Shown here piece by piece: positions 17,056-26,355 of a DNA stretch of 64,000 nucleotides; position 1 is the stretch's first letter, and every line of letters starts with the position of its first letter. The notes under the pieces are model-generated. The model made no database searches and had not been told where the DNA came from. It worked only from the letters and a program-made list of their open reading frames with translations. The stretch is from Thiorhodospira sibirica ATCC 700588 (GTDB taxonomy: Bacteria; Pseudomonadota; Gammaproteobacteria; Ectothiorhodospirales; Ectothiorhodospiraceae). Where the stretch lies: assembly GCF_000227725.2 (NCBI RefSeq), contig NZ_MU255056.1, positions 1,236,419 to 1,300,418 on the forward strand, in the 5' to 3' direction. A program made the translations under genes and the position numbers.

Positions 17056-18627
17056 ATGAGCGACCACGCACTTGAGCACCATCAGCAACTGGTTCAGGCG
17101 CTGCTTGATCCGGCACGTTATCCGCATCCGGTGGAGCGCGTTAGCAAAATCGAGACGCATATTTCCACGGTGCTGCTGGCGGGCGATTTTGTTTATAAAC
17201 TCAAAAAGCCGGTTAATTTCGGTTTTCTCGATTTCACCGCACTGGCCCAGCGGGGCTTTTTTTGCGCCGAGGAGCTGCGTTTAAATCGTCGGCTGGCGCC
17301 GGGGCTGTATCTGGATGTGGTGACGTTGACCGGCACGCCGGATCATCCGCAGTTTAATGGCGCGGGTGAGCCGCTGGAATATGCCGTCTGTATGCGCCGC
17401 TTTGATCAGGCGCAGATTCTCGATCAGCGTCTTAAAGCAGACAAGCTGCCGCTGGCGTGGATGGATCAGCTGGCCGCTCAATTGGTGCCCTTTCATCAGC
17501 AGGCCGCCGTGGCGACGCTGGATAGCCCGCTGGGAGAACCGGAGGCAGTGTACGCACCGATGCAGCAAAACTTTGACCAGCTGCGTCAATGGCTTAAGGA
17601 ACCGGCGTTGCTGGCGGAGCTGGATGCGCTGGAACACTGGACCCAGACACGCTATCAGGCACTCAAACCGCTGCTGGCCGAGCGCAAGCAGCACGGCTAT
17701 GTGCGCGAGTGTCATGGCGATTTGCATCTGGGCAATATCGCCTGGGTGGATGAGGCGGTGCTTCCCTTTGATGGCATTGAGTTTAATGAGGCCTTCCGCT
17801 GGATTGATGTCAGCAATGAGGTGGCCTTTTTATTGATGGATCTGGAAGATCGCGGTGCCTTTGCCCATGCGCGGCGTTTTCTCAATGCCTGGCTGGAATA
17901 CAGTGGTGATTATGCTGCCCTGCCGCTGCTGCGTTTTTATCAGGTATATCGGGCCATGGTGCGCGCCAAAGTGGCAGCGATTCGCCTCACACAAAGCGGA
18001 CTGAGCAGCGCCGAGCAGGCCGAGATTACCGCCCATTATCAAAGTTATGTGCGGCTTGCGCAGCGTTTTACCCAGCCCACGCAGGCCGCCCTGGTGATCA
18101 CGCACGGTTTTTCCGGTTCAGGCAAAACCACGCAGACCCAGACCTTGGTGGAGGCGCTGGGGATGGTGCGCATTCGCTCGGATATTGAGCGCAAGCGTCT
18201 GGCCAATCTGGCCCCCACACAGCGGGCCACTGCCGCGTTTGCGCAAGGGTTGTACAGCCCGGAGCAGAGCGCAAAGACCTATGAACGCCTGGCCGAGCTG
18301 GCCGAGACGGCGCTGCAGGCCGGGTATCCCACGCTGGTGGATGCCACCTTTCTGCAGGCGGCACAGCGTCGCCGCTTTATCGCACTGGCGCAACAGTGTG
18401 CGGTTCCTGTAGAGATTATCGATTTTGTGGTGGCCCCGGAGGTGCTCAAGCAGCGTGTGGCCGCCCGCAGTCAGGCCAATCAGGATGCCTCGGATGCCGA
18501 TGTTGCAGTGCTTTTGCAGCAAATGCAGCAGCATGAGCCGTTACAGGCCGATGAGCCGGTCACGGTCGTTGACGAAACAACCCCGCTGCCGGTGGATGCC
18601 TTAGGCCGGAAGCTCAACCTTGCTTGA
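17056..18627 (+). CDS. Aminoglycoside phosphotransferase-like + P-loop AAA kinase fusion
   Basis: A two-domain protein of about 523 residues. The N-terminal part resembles an APH/choline-kinase fold (VYKLKKPVNFGFLDF, then the catalytic-loop-like VRECHGDLHLGNIAW with FDGIEFNEAFRWIDVSNEVAF). The C-terminal part is a zeta-toxin/kinase-like P-loop domain (ITHGFSGSGKTTQTQTLVE, then VDATFLQAAQRRRF). Such fusions are common in Proteobacteria, with unknown substrate. MSDHALEHHQ at 17056 is chosen as the start; an earlier frame to 16984 reads into the IS end. It overlaps the next gene by one base. Confidence 0.8.
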   Translation: MSDHALEHHQQLVQALLDPARYPHPVERVSKIETHISTVLLAGDFVYKLKKPVNFGFLDFTALAQRGFFCAEELRLNRRLAPGLYLDVVTLTGTPDHPQFNGAGEPLEYAVCMRRFDQAQILDQRLKADKLPLAWMDQLAAQLVPFHQQAAVATLDSPLGEPEAVYAPMQQNFDQLRQWLKEPALLAELDALEHWTQTRYQALKPLLAERKQHGYVRECHGDLHLGNIAWVDEAVLPFDGIEFNEAFRWIDVSNEVAFLLMDLEDRGAFAHARRFLNAWLEYSGDYAALPLLRFYQVYRAMVRAKVAAIRLTQSGLSSAEQAEITAHYQSYVRLAQRFTQPTQAALVITHGFSGSGKTTQTQTLVEALGMVRIRSDIERKRLANLAPTQRATAAFAQGLYSPEQSAKTYERLAELAETALQAGYPTLVDATFLQAAQRRRFIALAQQCAVPVEIIDFVVAPEVLKQRVAARSQANQDASDADVAVLLQQMQQHEPLQADEPVTVVDETTPLPVDALGRKLNLA

Positions 18628-19274
18628 TGGAAAAAAAGCCGATGCTTTCTTGTTTGCTGCGTAGTCCTTACTTTTTACTGATCGTGGTATTACTGACTGG
18701 GCTTGGTGGCTGCAGCGTGGCGCTGGATCGCACGCCACTGGAGCGCCACAGCTATTTGCTGCTGGCTGAGCATCCCGCCCCGATTGCCCCGGCAGAACAA
18801 GGTCTGAGCCTGGCGGTGGGTGCGGTGAATGTCGCCGCGCCTTTCAATGGGCGCAATTTTATTTACCGCACCGATGCGCTTAACTATGTCTCGGATTATT
18901 ACCGTTACTGGCTGAGCGCGCCCCGCGACCAATTCAGCACCCTCACCGTGCAATGGCTGCGGGCCTCGGGCCTGTTTGCGCATGTGCAGATTCCGGGCAT
19001 GGCCCACCGCGCTGATTATCGTCTGGATCTGGATGTGAGCCGCTTTTATATCGACCTGGCTGAGCCCGAGCAGGCCCACGCCGTGCTGCATCTGGCCGCC
19101 TACTTAAGCAAGCCGCGCAGTCCGGAATACACCATCCAGCGCTTTAGCTATGCATTGACTGTCCCGCTACAGACTGAGGCAGACCCGATTCATGCCAAGG
19201 CCACGGCCTTTAACCAGGTGCTGGTACAGGCCCTGCAGGCGCTGGAGCAGGATTTGGCGCAACATCTGCAATAA
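18627..19274 (+). CDS. ABC-type transport auxiliary lipoprotein (DUF330/PqiC-like)
   Basis: About 215 residues with a hydrophobic signal and lipobox LTGLGGC near residue 28, so it is a predicted lipoprotein. The body has the family pattern RHSYLLLAEHPAP, VAAPFNGRNFIYRTDALNYVSDYYRYW and LDVSRFYIDL. PqiC/YmbA-type lipoproteins serve MCE-type lipid transporters at the outer membrane. No MCE genes are adjacent, so the transporter would be encoded elsewhere. The ATG overlaps the preceding stop (TGATG). Confidence 0.82.
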   Translation: MEKKPMLSCLLRSPYFLLIVVLLTGLGGCSVALDRTPLERHSYLLLAEHPAPIAPAEQGLSLAVGAVNVAAPFNGRNFIYRTDALNYVSDYYRYWLSAPRDQFSTLTVQWLRASGLFAHVQIPGMAHRADYRLDLDVSRFYIDLAEPEQAHAVLHLAAYLSKPRSPEYTIQRFSYALTVPLQTEADPIHAKATAFNQVLVQALQALEQDLAQHLQ

Positions 19275-19283
19275 GACCGTGTG

Positions 19284-19706
19284 ATGGCGAAGAGCAAAGA
19301 AAGTACCCCCCAGACCGCCGCCGCCCTCACCGCGCAGCGCGTCGACAAATGGCTGTGGGCAGCGCGTTTTTTCAAGACCCGCAATCTGGCCATTGAGGCA
19401 GTCACGGGGGGCAAGGTGCATGTCAATGATGAGCGGGTCAAACCTTCCCGGCAGGTGCGGGTGGGCGATACCGTCTCCATCAGCAAGGGCGTGGAGAGCT
19501 TTGTGGTGTGTGTGCGTGGCCTGCATACCCAGCGCCGCCCGGCCAGCGAGGCGAGTCTGTTATACGAAGAAACCGAGGCCAGCCGCGCTGCCCGCGAACA
19601 GGCGCAGGAAGCGCGCCGTCAAGGCTATCTGGCCGACCCGCAGGTAGACCATCGGCCCAACAAACGCGACCGCCGCCACATCCGCCGTTTTATCGGCAAG
19701 GATTAG
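19284..19706 (+). CDS. hslR: Hsp15-type S4-domain RNA-binding protein
   Basis: About 140 residues with an S4 RNA-binding domain starting VDKWLWAARFFKTRNLAIEAV, then GGKVHVNDERVKPSRQVRVGD and VSISKG, and a basic C-terminus RDRRHIRRFIGKD. Hsp15 rescues stalled 50S subunits carrying peptidyl-tRNA. It follows the lipoprotein gene at 10 nt and ends just before an IS remnant. Confidence 0.9.
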   Translation: MAKSKESTPQTAAALTAQRVDKWLWAARFFKTRNLAIEAVTGGKVHVNDERVKPSRQVRVGDTVSISKGVESFVVCVRGLHTQRRPASEASLLYEETEASRAAREQAQEARRQGYLADPQVDHRPNKRDRRHIRRFIGKD

Positions 19707-19780
19707 GGGGCGTTAACAATGACCCGTTTTGCCAAGGTGGATGTAAGATCGCTGTATTTGGATGCTTTATGCCCTGCTTG

Positions 19781-19925
19781 ATGCTGCGTGATGACCCGTG
19801 GGAGAGGCTTGAACCGCTTCTCCCCGGCAAAGTGACCGACGGTGGTGTGACCGTCAAAGACAACCGCCTGTTTGTCAATGTGGTCTTCTGGATTATCCGC
19901 ACCGGCGCGCCCAGGGCTTGGCGGC
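19781..19925 (+). pseudogene. IS5-family transposase N-terminal fragment
   Basis: About 48 codons read MLRDDPWERLEPLLPGKV...DNRLFVNVVFWIIRTGAP, the typical N-terminus of IS5/IS1031-group DDE transposases. Homology ends at ARAW/RHV where an IS605-type right end (TTGACATCCTCC at 19931) begins; no catalytic part remains anywhere in the window. Confidence 0.75.
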
Positions 19926-19930
19926 ATGTG

Positions 19931-20975
19931 TTGACATCCTCCCCGCCCTACCTGCCTGCGCCGCGTGCGTCGCGGCAGGCAGGTAGGACGGGGATTCCTA
20001 ACCTCACGATCAGGACTTTCTGTTTCAACGAGATCAGCCAATGCCGCTTTACAGCAACACGGGACTTACGTTCTCTGTGCAGACTACCCCCGCCAGCCCG
20101 GCGGTTAACACATTGCGCGCTGCATTCACATCGCGGTCGTGGAGACTGCCGCATTCCGGGCAGACCCGCGCTCGGACAGACAGCGGCATTTTCGCTACGG
20201 TGTGTCCACACTCAGAACAGCGTTTGCTCGACGGATACCAGCGGTCGATGCCCGCCAGCATTCGCCCACACCAGTGTGCCTTGTACGCTAACTGCCGGAC
20301 GAACTCAGACCAGCTTGCATCGCTGATCGACTTTGCCAGACAGCGGTTCTTCTGCAGGTGGCTCACGGCCAGCATCTCGACGGCGATCACTTGCTTTTCG
20401 TTGACCAGCCGGGTTGAGCGCACGTGGCGGACGCATCTTGCGTTCGCTTGGTTTTCAGCGGCACCTGGAAGGTGCCGCCACGTCTTTGAAGGCGCTCGTC
20501 GTGTATTCCGCTGACTGCGGGCCGTCCTTGCGCTTGAACGCGGGATACCCGGCGCGTTTGGTGAAGAAGTTGTTGAAGGCCGTTTGCAAATGGCGTAACG
20601 CCTGCTGTACCGGAACGCTGCTGACTTCGTTGAGCCACGCATGTTCTGGCGTCTTCTTCAACTCGGTCAGTCGTGCGGAGGTCTCGTGATAGCCGACGCG
20701 CTTTTGGTCCTTGAACCACGCATCCGTACGCAGCCGCAGCATGTGGTTGTACGCGAAACGCACACAACCGAACGTCCGGGCAAGGGTTTGTTCCTGCGCG
20801 GGCGTTGGATAGAACCGGAAGCGGTAGGCGCGTTTGATGTCCATATCCATACATTACACGCGATAGCGCACTGTGTAAAACCTCAACATAGAAAGGAGCG
20901 CGGGAGCAGGAGGCTTGCTTCGCACGCCGCGCTATCCCTCCTCGGCCTTGCGGCCGGGGTTTCCCGCGCAAACTG
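19931..20975 (-). mobile_element. Second IS200/IS605-family element (IS1341-like, tnpB only, decayed)
   Basis: The right end (plus-strand left) carries the characteristic TTGACATCCTCC and a large hairpin whose arms CCTACCTGCCTGC and GCAGGCAGGTAGG end in a CGGGG flank. The left end, near 20930-20970, has CCTCGGCCTTGCGGCCGGGG and a CCCGCGCAAACTGATG tail. The only gene is a deleted tnpB. It sits inside or beside the IS5 transposase fragment, suggesting insertion into an older element. Confidence 0.7.
20049..20850 (-). pseudogene. tnpB with internal deletion
   Basis: The N-terminal part (RAYRFRFYPTPAQEQTLART, to about residue 125) and the C-terminal part (VIAVEMLAVSHLQKNRC..., zinc finger CSECGH...CPECGS, then DRDVNAARNVL) lie in different frames. 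The middle, including the first catalytic Asp (GIDRG-like), is missing. At the junction (about 20420-20480) lie two short palindromes of the dispersed family, GGCGGACGCATCTTGCGTTC and GCGGCACC..GGTGCCGC. Nuclease activity is not expected. Confidence 0.8.
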
Positions 20976-20981
20976 ATGAAC

Positions 20982-21620
20982 TTAGACCGATAGGCGTTGT
21001 TCGATCAAGGCTAGTTGCAGGCTGTCTTCGCGCAGGGTTTCGAGGTGGGTTTGCAAGGTGTTGACTTCATGTTGCAGCTTGGCCAGGCGCGGGTCGTTTG
21101 CCGGGCGGGCTTTGCGTTGTTCACTCAGGATCGCCGTTTGCACCTCGTATTCCTGGCTTAGGGTCTGTTCCAGCTGTTGATTGGCCTGAATACGGCTTTG
21201 TAGTTGTGCCCGCCGGGTTTCCAGTTGATCCCGCTTGACGCGCCCGGCTGCATATTGTGCGCGCAGGCTATCGGCTTCGCGCTCCAGGCGGGCAATGTCT
21301 GCGCGGGTGCGTTCATTGTGCGCCCGTGCGGTGTCGTTAAACTCAGCCACCCGCAGCGCCTCGCCTTCGAGCAGATCCTCGGTCGATGCATAGTTCTGCT
21401 TGCGCTTGGCGATCTCATTACCCACCATAAAGCCCGCTCCGGCGCCAATGAGTGCCCCCACTGCCGCGCCGCGTTCGCGGTCAATGGCATAGCCCAACAG
21501 CCCGCCCAGCAAGGCACCCGCCCCGGCGCCTTCGGTTTGCGTGCGTTGCTCATCGGGTAAATTCGCGCAGGCGCTTAGCAGCAATAAGACGCTCAGGCCG
21601 ATCAAGGGTGTGTTGCGCAT
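20982..21620 (-). CDS. Glycine-zipper lipoprotein with coiled coil
   Basis: About 212 residues (start MRNTPLIGLSVLLLLSAC) with a lipobox LSAC at residue 18. A glycine-zipper segment follows (GAGAGALLGGLLGYAIDRER, then GALIGAGAGFMVGNE), and then a long charged coiled coil rich in Arg/Glu/Gln from about residue 80 to the end. The outer-membrane-type zipper plus coiled coil suggests an envelope structural or assembly protein. It is the last gene of a minus-strand run with the FGE-like protein and ABC permease and probably works with them; function unknown. Confidence 0.75.
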   Translation of the reverse strand: MRNTPLIGLSVLLLLSACANLPDEQRTQTEGAGAGALLGGLLGYAIDRERGAAVGALIGAGAGFMVGNEIAKRKQNYASTEDLLEGEALRVAEFNDTARAHNERTRADIARLEREADSLRAQYAAGRVKRDQLETRRAQLQSRIQANQQLEQTLSQEYEVQTAILSEQRKARPANDPRLAKLQHEVNTLQTHLETLREDSLQLALIEQRLSV

Positions 21621-21724
21621 GGCGTTGCCTCCCATTTATAAAAAATACATGTAGTGCCGAGCGGGGGCGCGACGCTCCCATACGGCTTCGTGCCAGGCTG
21701 GGGCGCGGTGCTCCCACCGCCCAT

Positions 21725-23398
21725 TTATGGCGGGGTCTCGACAAACTGCGCCTTGAAATCCTCCAGCCAGCTGTCTGGTTCTGCGCGCCGCTGTTCGCTG
21801 AAAAACGCCACATGGGTTTTGAGCAAGCCCAGCACCGTCTGTTCCCGTGCGGGGGGTTGCTTTGCCAGCAGGGCGCTAATCGCCTCATCAATATATGCGG
21901 CTTCATATTCACCCAATTGGCTGACCTTTTCCCGATAGCCTGCCAGTTGTTCGGCAATGCCGGTATTGATGTCATCAATAGCGCGGTCGATTGAGGCCAG
22001 TTGTTCCTGATAGCGGCCAGATAATTCGGCCAGCTGTTGGGCGGCGGTGCGAGAGCGTTGCAGGCTGGTCTGGCGTGCCAGGTAGATGCTGAGATTGGTG
22101 CCATTGCGGGCGGCATCCTGGGCCAGACTGCGGGCGCTTTCACGTTGCGCCAGTTCGAGGCGTTCGCGGGCGCGTTCCATATACACCTGAATGGTCTGCA
22201 AGGGATCGCGCAATTCGGGATATTGCCCCATCAAGCGCTCCAGCAATGGCTCCACCGTGCCCAGCTGTACGCTGGCTTGGGCCACCAGATTATCCAGGGT
22301 GCGCCCCACCGGCATGGCGCGCCGTGTCTGGGCGCGGTAGTCTTCATATTCCTGTTCAATGCGCGCCCGCTGCTGACTATTGACCACGACATTTGAGCCG
22401 ATGGCCAGCCGGGCGCCGGTATTAAACGAGCGGCGTTCTTCCATCACCCCAAGGTCTGCATTCCAGGCATAGGCATCCAGTTCTGCCCGCCACGCAGTGC
22501 GCATTTCTGCCGCCGGGGTGGAGACACTGCCACCGCGCACCGCAACCCCGCCGGGCTTGCCTTGCCCAATCTCGGGGCGAAACAGACCGGCCGTGATTTC
22601 CTGCACATTGCCCAGCAGGTCGTGAAAGCCCAGCGCATTGGGTGCGCGCATACCAATGGGGCGCAGTTGATGGCGGGCATTGCCCAGATGCCAGGCGTGT
22701 TCATTGAGTGCCTGCACGGCAAACGGCAGACGGTCTTCAAACTGTCCGGCCTCCAAGGCGGGCAGACCACCACGGGCGACATATTCCCATTCTTCTTCAG
22801 TCGGCAGACGCATAAAGCCCGGCACACCATCCATGCGCGGCAGGTCAGCAATGCGCTCCGGATGTTGCGGATCAAACAGCCATTGATTGTAGCGGCGCAA
22901 AAACACCTGGATATCCTGATAGCTGACAAAGCTCAGTGGCTGCATCAGCGCATCCCGGCGCGCCCGTCCCTGCAGCTCGGCCAGGGTCTGATCCAAAGGG
23001 TCATTGCTGACCGCCAGCAGCCCCTCCAGGCCCATGACCGCCATGAATTGTTCTTTGCTCAGCTCGTATTTACCCAGATAGATAAACCAGTCCTGCCCGT
23101 CACTGGAGGGAAATGAGCCGCTGATCTGGGTGCGTTGCAGGCCTTCAAAGATGCCGCCGGAGGCATCGCCAATCTGAATTACCCGCGCCGGGTCGCCCCA
23201 AAAACCACTGCCCGGCACCTTCACCGCCCGAAAGACCATGCTCACGCCCTCGGGCATGGGCAAGATCAGATCATCAATCGCAGGTTTGGGGTTATAGGAC
23301 GTGGGCGAGGGCAGGGTTCTGGCCTGTGCCATGGGCATACACAGCCAGACCAGACAGAGCAACCAGAAACAGCGGATACGCCGCGTGTTAGTGTTCAC
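21725..23398 (-). CDS. Secreted SUMF1/formylglycine-generating enzyme-like protein with coiled coil
   Basis: About 557 residues from a GTG at 23398 that overlaps the upstream permease stop; a signal peptide follows (FWLLCLVWLCMPMAQA). The N-terminal half is an FGE-sulfatase/C-type-lectin-like domain (LPTEEEWEYVARGG, DLLGNVQEITAGLFRP, VAVRGGSVSTPAAEMRTAWR). The C-terminal half is alpha-helical coiled coil. The catalytic cysteine pair of true FGE is not seen, so binding or scaffolding is more likely than sulfatase maturation. The gene lies between an orphan ABC permease and a glycine-zipper lipoprotein. Confidence 0.8.
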   Translation of the reverse strand: MNTNTRRIRCFWLLCLVWLCMPMAQARTLPSPTSYNPKPAIDDLILPMPEGVSMVFRAVKVPGSGFWGDPARVIQIGDASGGIFEGLQRTQISGSFPSSDGQDWFIYLGKYELSKEQFMAVMGLEGLLAVSNDPLDQTLAELQGRARRDALMQPLSFVSYQDIQVFLRRYNQWLFDPQHPERIADLPRMDGVPGFMRLPTEEEWEYVARGGLPALEAGQFEDRLPFAVQALNEHAWHLGNARHQLRPIGMRAPNALGFHDLLGNVQEITAGLFRPEIGQGKPGGVAVRGGSVSTPAAEMRTAWRAELDAYAWNADLGVMEERRSFNTGARLAIGSNVVVNSQQRARIEQEYEDYRAQTRRAMPVGRTLDNLVAQASVQLGTVEPLLERLMGQYPELRDPLQTIQVYMERARERLELAQRESARSLAQDAARNGTNLSIYLARQTSLQRSRTAAQQLAELSGRYQEQLASIDRAIDDINTGIAEQLAGYREKVSQLGEYEAAYIDEAISALLAKQPPAREQTVLGLLKTHVAFFSEQRRAEPDSWLEDFKAQFVETPP

Positions 23399-25217
23399 GA
23401 ACCACCTCCGCAGGGTCGATGCACGTGGTGCGCCAGGCGGCTGCCAGCGAGGCCAATATGGCCAGCACAAGGGTCCCGGCAGCGGCGATGAGGATGTACG
23501 CTGGCGGGAGTGTGCAAAAACGCTCACCCGTCGCCAGATCGCTGGCAAAGGTATAATTGATCAGGCTGGCCAGCGCCAGATATCCCGCAAAACTGGTCAG
23601 CAGCCCCAACAGGGCAATCCACAGCGCCTGCACCACCGGAAAGAAAAACACCGCCCGCCGCGACACGCCGTTCAAACGCAAGATACCCAGATCACGGCGT
23701 CGCCGCTCAACCGCTGCATACAGACTGGCAATCAGCACCGCCGTGCCGCCGCTAATACCCAGCAGGGCAATCAACCAAAACAGTCGCTGCAAACCCGCAT
23801 CCAGGGTGCGAATACGCGCAATAGTCTCGACTTCAGCAATCACCTCAATACCCTGGGCGTGCAACGCTTCATAGAGCGCGGGCACGTCATCAATGCTGTG
23901 CGCATACAGGCGAAAGCCGCGATAGCCGCCGCGCTCCATGACAAAGCCCAGCGGCGGCGCTTCGTAGCGTACCGTGCGCAACGTCGCGGTGCGCAGCAGG
24001 CCAAGCAATTCAATCGGGACAATCCATTGATCATTTTCCAGGTCCGGGTGCGGCTGTGAATGCAAGGGAAAAGCCACAGGCTCCACCCCTTGCGCCGTCA
24101 CCATGATCACCTCATTATTATCCAGCCCTGGCGCCAGCACTTGTGTCAGGCGCTCAACGCTCAAGGCATTGACATCCAGGGCGTCCCACGGCGTTGCCGG
24201 CAAGTTGAGTGCCTGCGCCTGCAACGGATGCAAAGACAGACCGGTCAGCAGGAGCGCGTGCCCCGCCGCATCCTGCAGGCTCAGCGTATCCACATAAGGC
24301 AGCAGATAGGCTCCCTTGCCGCGCAGCTTTTGTGCCACCGCCTGGATATTGGCGTGCGTGACCGTCGCACCCGGCACAAACAGGGCATAGCCATGCCACG
24401 CATCCGACAAACTCACCCCCAGCCGGGCGGCAAGCTGTGCCGGGCTTTGCGCCTCCATACGGGCAAAGCCGGTGTTGATGATCAGCCCGGTGCGCTCAAT
24501 CGCCGATAAAGGCTCTGGCAATAACAGCAGCACCCCATCAAAGCTGGGGAACGGCGTCGGTGTTTGCCCCGGCCAACCGCGCTGCGGCGCGCCATAGCCT
24601 TCCTTGTAGCCTTCAACATCCAGCACCAGCGCCAAATCGGTATAGATACGCGGCAAACTGCCCGCTCGCGGATTCAGCACTCCCACCACCCGCAGCGTAG
24701 CGTCTGCACTTTCCACCCGTCCGCCCCGACTACGGGTCACCCGCACCGTGAGCATCTCCCCGGCAACCACGCCCAGTTGCTGCGCGGCGGCATGACTAAG
24801 CACACACTCCCCATCCTCAGGAATCGCGGTGCCATTTTCCAATAACAGCGGATCGCCCGCGCCCGTGGGGATCAAATCCAGCGCCAGGGGCTGTTGGGTC
24901 TGCGGGTGCATGGCATAGAGCATGGAAGACAGCGGCAATACTGTGGGGGTCAAAAACCCCACGCCCGGCCATTGCGCCACCGCATCAAACCACGCCGGCG
25001 GGTATTCACGGGTTTGGGCTGGGCGCAATTCACGAAATACCGGGTCCTCGACCAGACGATCACGCATCAGCTCAATGGTGCCATATTTGAGGCCCAGCAA
25101 CACCAGCAACGGCGCGATCACCGCCGCCAAGGCAATCACCAGACACAGCGTCAAAATCCATTCATGGCGCAGATGCGCACTCGCCAGTGCTGAAATCACG
25201 CGCACAGCAGCTTGCAT
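23388..25217 (-). CDS. FtsX/MacB-like ABC transporter permease without adjacent ATPase
   Basis: About 609 residues (MQAAVRVISALASAHLRHEW). A first transmembrane helix (LTLCLVIALAAVIAPLLVLLG) is followed by a large periplasmic domain of about 380 residues. Three C-terminal helices follow, with the FtsX-type linker VERRRRDLGILRLNGVSRR. These permeases normally use a LolD/FtsE-type ATPase encoded next door; the upstream gene here is ispH, so the ATPase must be elsewhere. Coupling to the downstream SUMF1-like gene is implied by the 11-nt overlap. Confidence 0.82.
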   Translation of the reverse strand: MQAAVRVISALASAHLRHEWILTLCLVIALAAVIAPLLVLLGLKYGTIELMRDRLVEDPVFRELRPAQTREYPPAWFDAVAQWPGVGFLTPTVLPLSSMLYAMHPQTQQPLALDLIPTGAGDPLLLENGTAIPEDGECVLSHAAAQQLGVVAGEMLTVRVTRSRGGRVESADATLRVVGVLNPRAGSLPRIYTDLALVLDVEGYKEGYGAPQRGWPGQTPTPFPSFDGVLLLLPEPLSAIERTGLIINTGFARMEAQSPAQLAARLGVSLSDAWHGYALFVPGATVTHANIQAVAQKLRGKGAYLLPYVDTLSLQDAAGHALLLTGLSLHPLQAQALNLPATPWDALDVNALSVERLTQVLAPGLDNNEVIMVTAQGVEPVAFPLHSQPHPDLENDQWIVPIELLGLLRTATLRTVRYEAPPLGFVMERGGYRGFRLYAHSIDDVPALYEALHAQGIEVIAEVETIARIRTLDAGLQRLFWLIALLGISGGTAVLIASLYAAVERRRRDLGILRLNGVSRRAVFFFPVVQALWIALLGLLTSFAGYLALASLINYTFASDLATGERFCTLPPAYILIAAAGTLVLAILASLAAAWRTTCIDPAEVVREH

Positions 25218-25303
25218 GGGTACATACCGATTAAGCGGATGAGTCGATAGCAATGCGGTTGAAGCTTATCGCATTTGCCACAAAAAAGCGCATGTATCCA
25301 AGC

Positions 25304-25339
25304 ATAAACCATGATGGCCATTATCGCATCATGGTTTAT
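25304..25339 (-). terminator. Palindromic terminator overlapping the ispH stop
   Basis: ATAAACCATGATG and CATCATGGTTTAT form a perfect 13-bp inverted repeat around a 10-nt loop, starting within the ispH stop codon. It lacks a long T run, but its place between ispH and the permease gene suggests transcription termination. Confidence 0.55.
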
Positions 25340-26283
25340 TGAGTGTCGGCGTCGCGCAGCTCTTTGGGCAGGGAAAAGACGACATTTTCAGATTTGCCGG
25401 CAGACTCGCGGATCTCGCAAGCGCCTGCGGCTTTGAGCCATCCCACCACCTGGGTGACCAGCAGTTCCGGAGCAGACGCCCCGGCGCTGACCGCAATGCG
25501 CTCGCAGCCTTGCAGCCACTGCGGATCAATTTCTTCGGGTCCATCAATGAGATACGCCTTGATCCCCAGCTTGGAGGCGATTTCACGCAAGCGGTTGGAA
25601 TTGGAGCTATTGGGTGAGCCGACAATCAGGAATAAATCACATTCCGGGGCCAGTTGTTTAACTGCGTCCTGGCGGTTTTGGGTGGCGTAGCAGATATCGT
25701 CGCGTTTTTGTCCCTGAATCTTGGGAAAGCGCTGGCGCAGCGCCTCGATAATTCCGACCGTGTCGTCCATCGACAAGGTGGTCTGGCTGACATAGGCCAG
25801 ACGGTTCGGGTTACGCACCTCAAGCCGCAGCGCATCGTCTACCGATTCCACCAGGTACATGCCGCCGCCCTGCTCCGGGTCATATTGACCCAAAGTCCCT
25901 TCCACTTCGGGATGGCCAGCATGACCGATGAGCACAATCTCCTCACCACGCTCGGCGTGGCGTATCACTTCCAGATGCACCTTGGTGACCAGCGGGCAGG
26001 TGGCATCAAACACGCGCAGACCGCGCCGCGCCGCTTCTTCGCGCACCGTGCGTGACACCCCATGTGCGCTGAAAATCACCGTCGCTCCATCGGGTACCTC
26101 GTCAAGTTCCTCAACAAAAATCGCCCCCTTGGCACGCAGATCATCCACCACATATTTGTTATGCACCACCTCATGGCGCACATAGATCGGCGCATTAAAC
26201 AAGGCCAGCGCCCGTTCTACAATGGCGATGGCGCGGTCAACCCCGGCACAAAATCCACGCGGATTTGCCAAAACAACATACAT
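25336..26283 (-). CDS. ispH: 4-hydroxy-3-methylbut-2-enyl diphosphate reductase
   Basis: About 315 residues from [19 protein letters not shown], the family start with the first cluster-ligating cysteine. The second is in [12 protein letters not shown] and the third in [24 protein letters not shown], and [11 protein letters not shown] binds diphosphate. It is the last enzyme of the MEP isoprenoid pathway, an Fe-S reductase making IPP and DMAPP. An in-frame ATG seven codons upstream is less likely, since the protein conventionally begins at [10 protein letters not shown]. Confidence 0.96.
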   Translation of the reverse strand: MYVVLANPRGFCAGVDRAIAIVERALALFNAPIYVRHEVVHNKYVVDDLRAKGAIFVEELDEVPDGATVIFSAHGVSRTVREEAARRGLRVFDATCPLVTKVHLEVIRHAERGEEIVLIGHAGHPEVEGTLGQYDPEQGGGMYLVESVDDALRLEVRNPNRLAYVSQTTLSMDDTVGIIEALRQRFPKIQGQKRDDICYATQNRQDAVKQLAPECDLFLIVGSPNSSNSNRLREIASKLGIKAYLIDGPEEIDPQWLQGCERIAVSAGASAPELLVTQVVGWLKAAGACEIRESAGKSENVVFSLPKELRDADTQ

Positions 26284-26355
26284 TGAATAAAACTCCTCAA
26301 TCATGCACGACCAAGGCTGCCCACCTTGCTCAATGCGTTAGCCATACGGGGGATT

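Noticed and set aside
23301..24059. Open frame of 252 codons on the plus strand over the permease/FGE junction
   Set aside because: Low-complexity Gln/Arg/His composition, antisense to two good genes.
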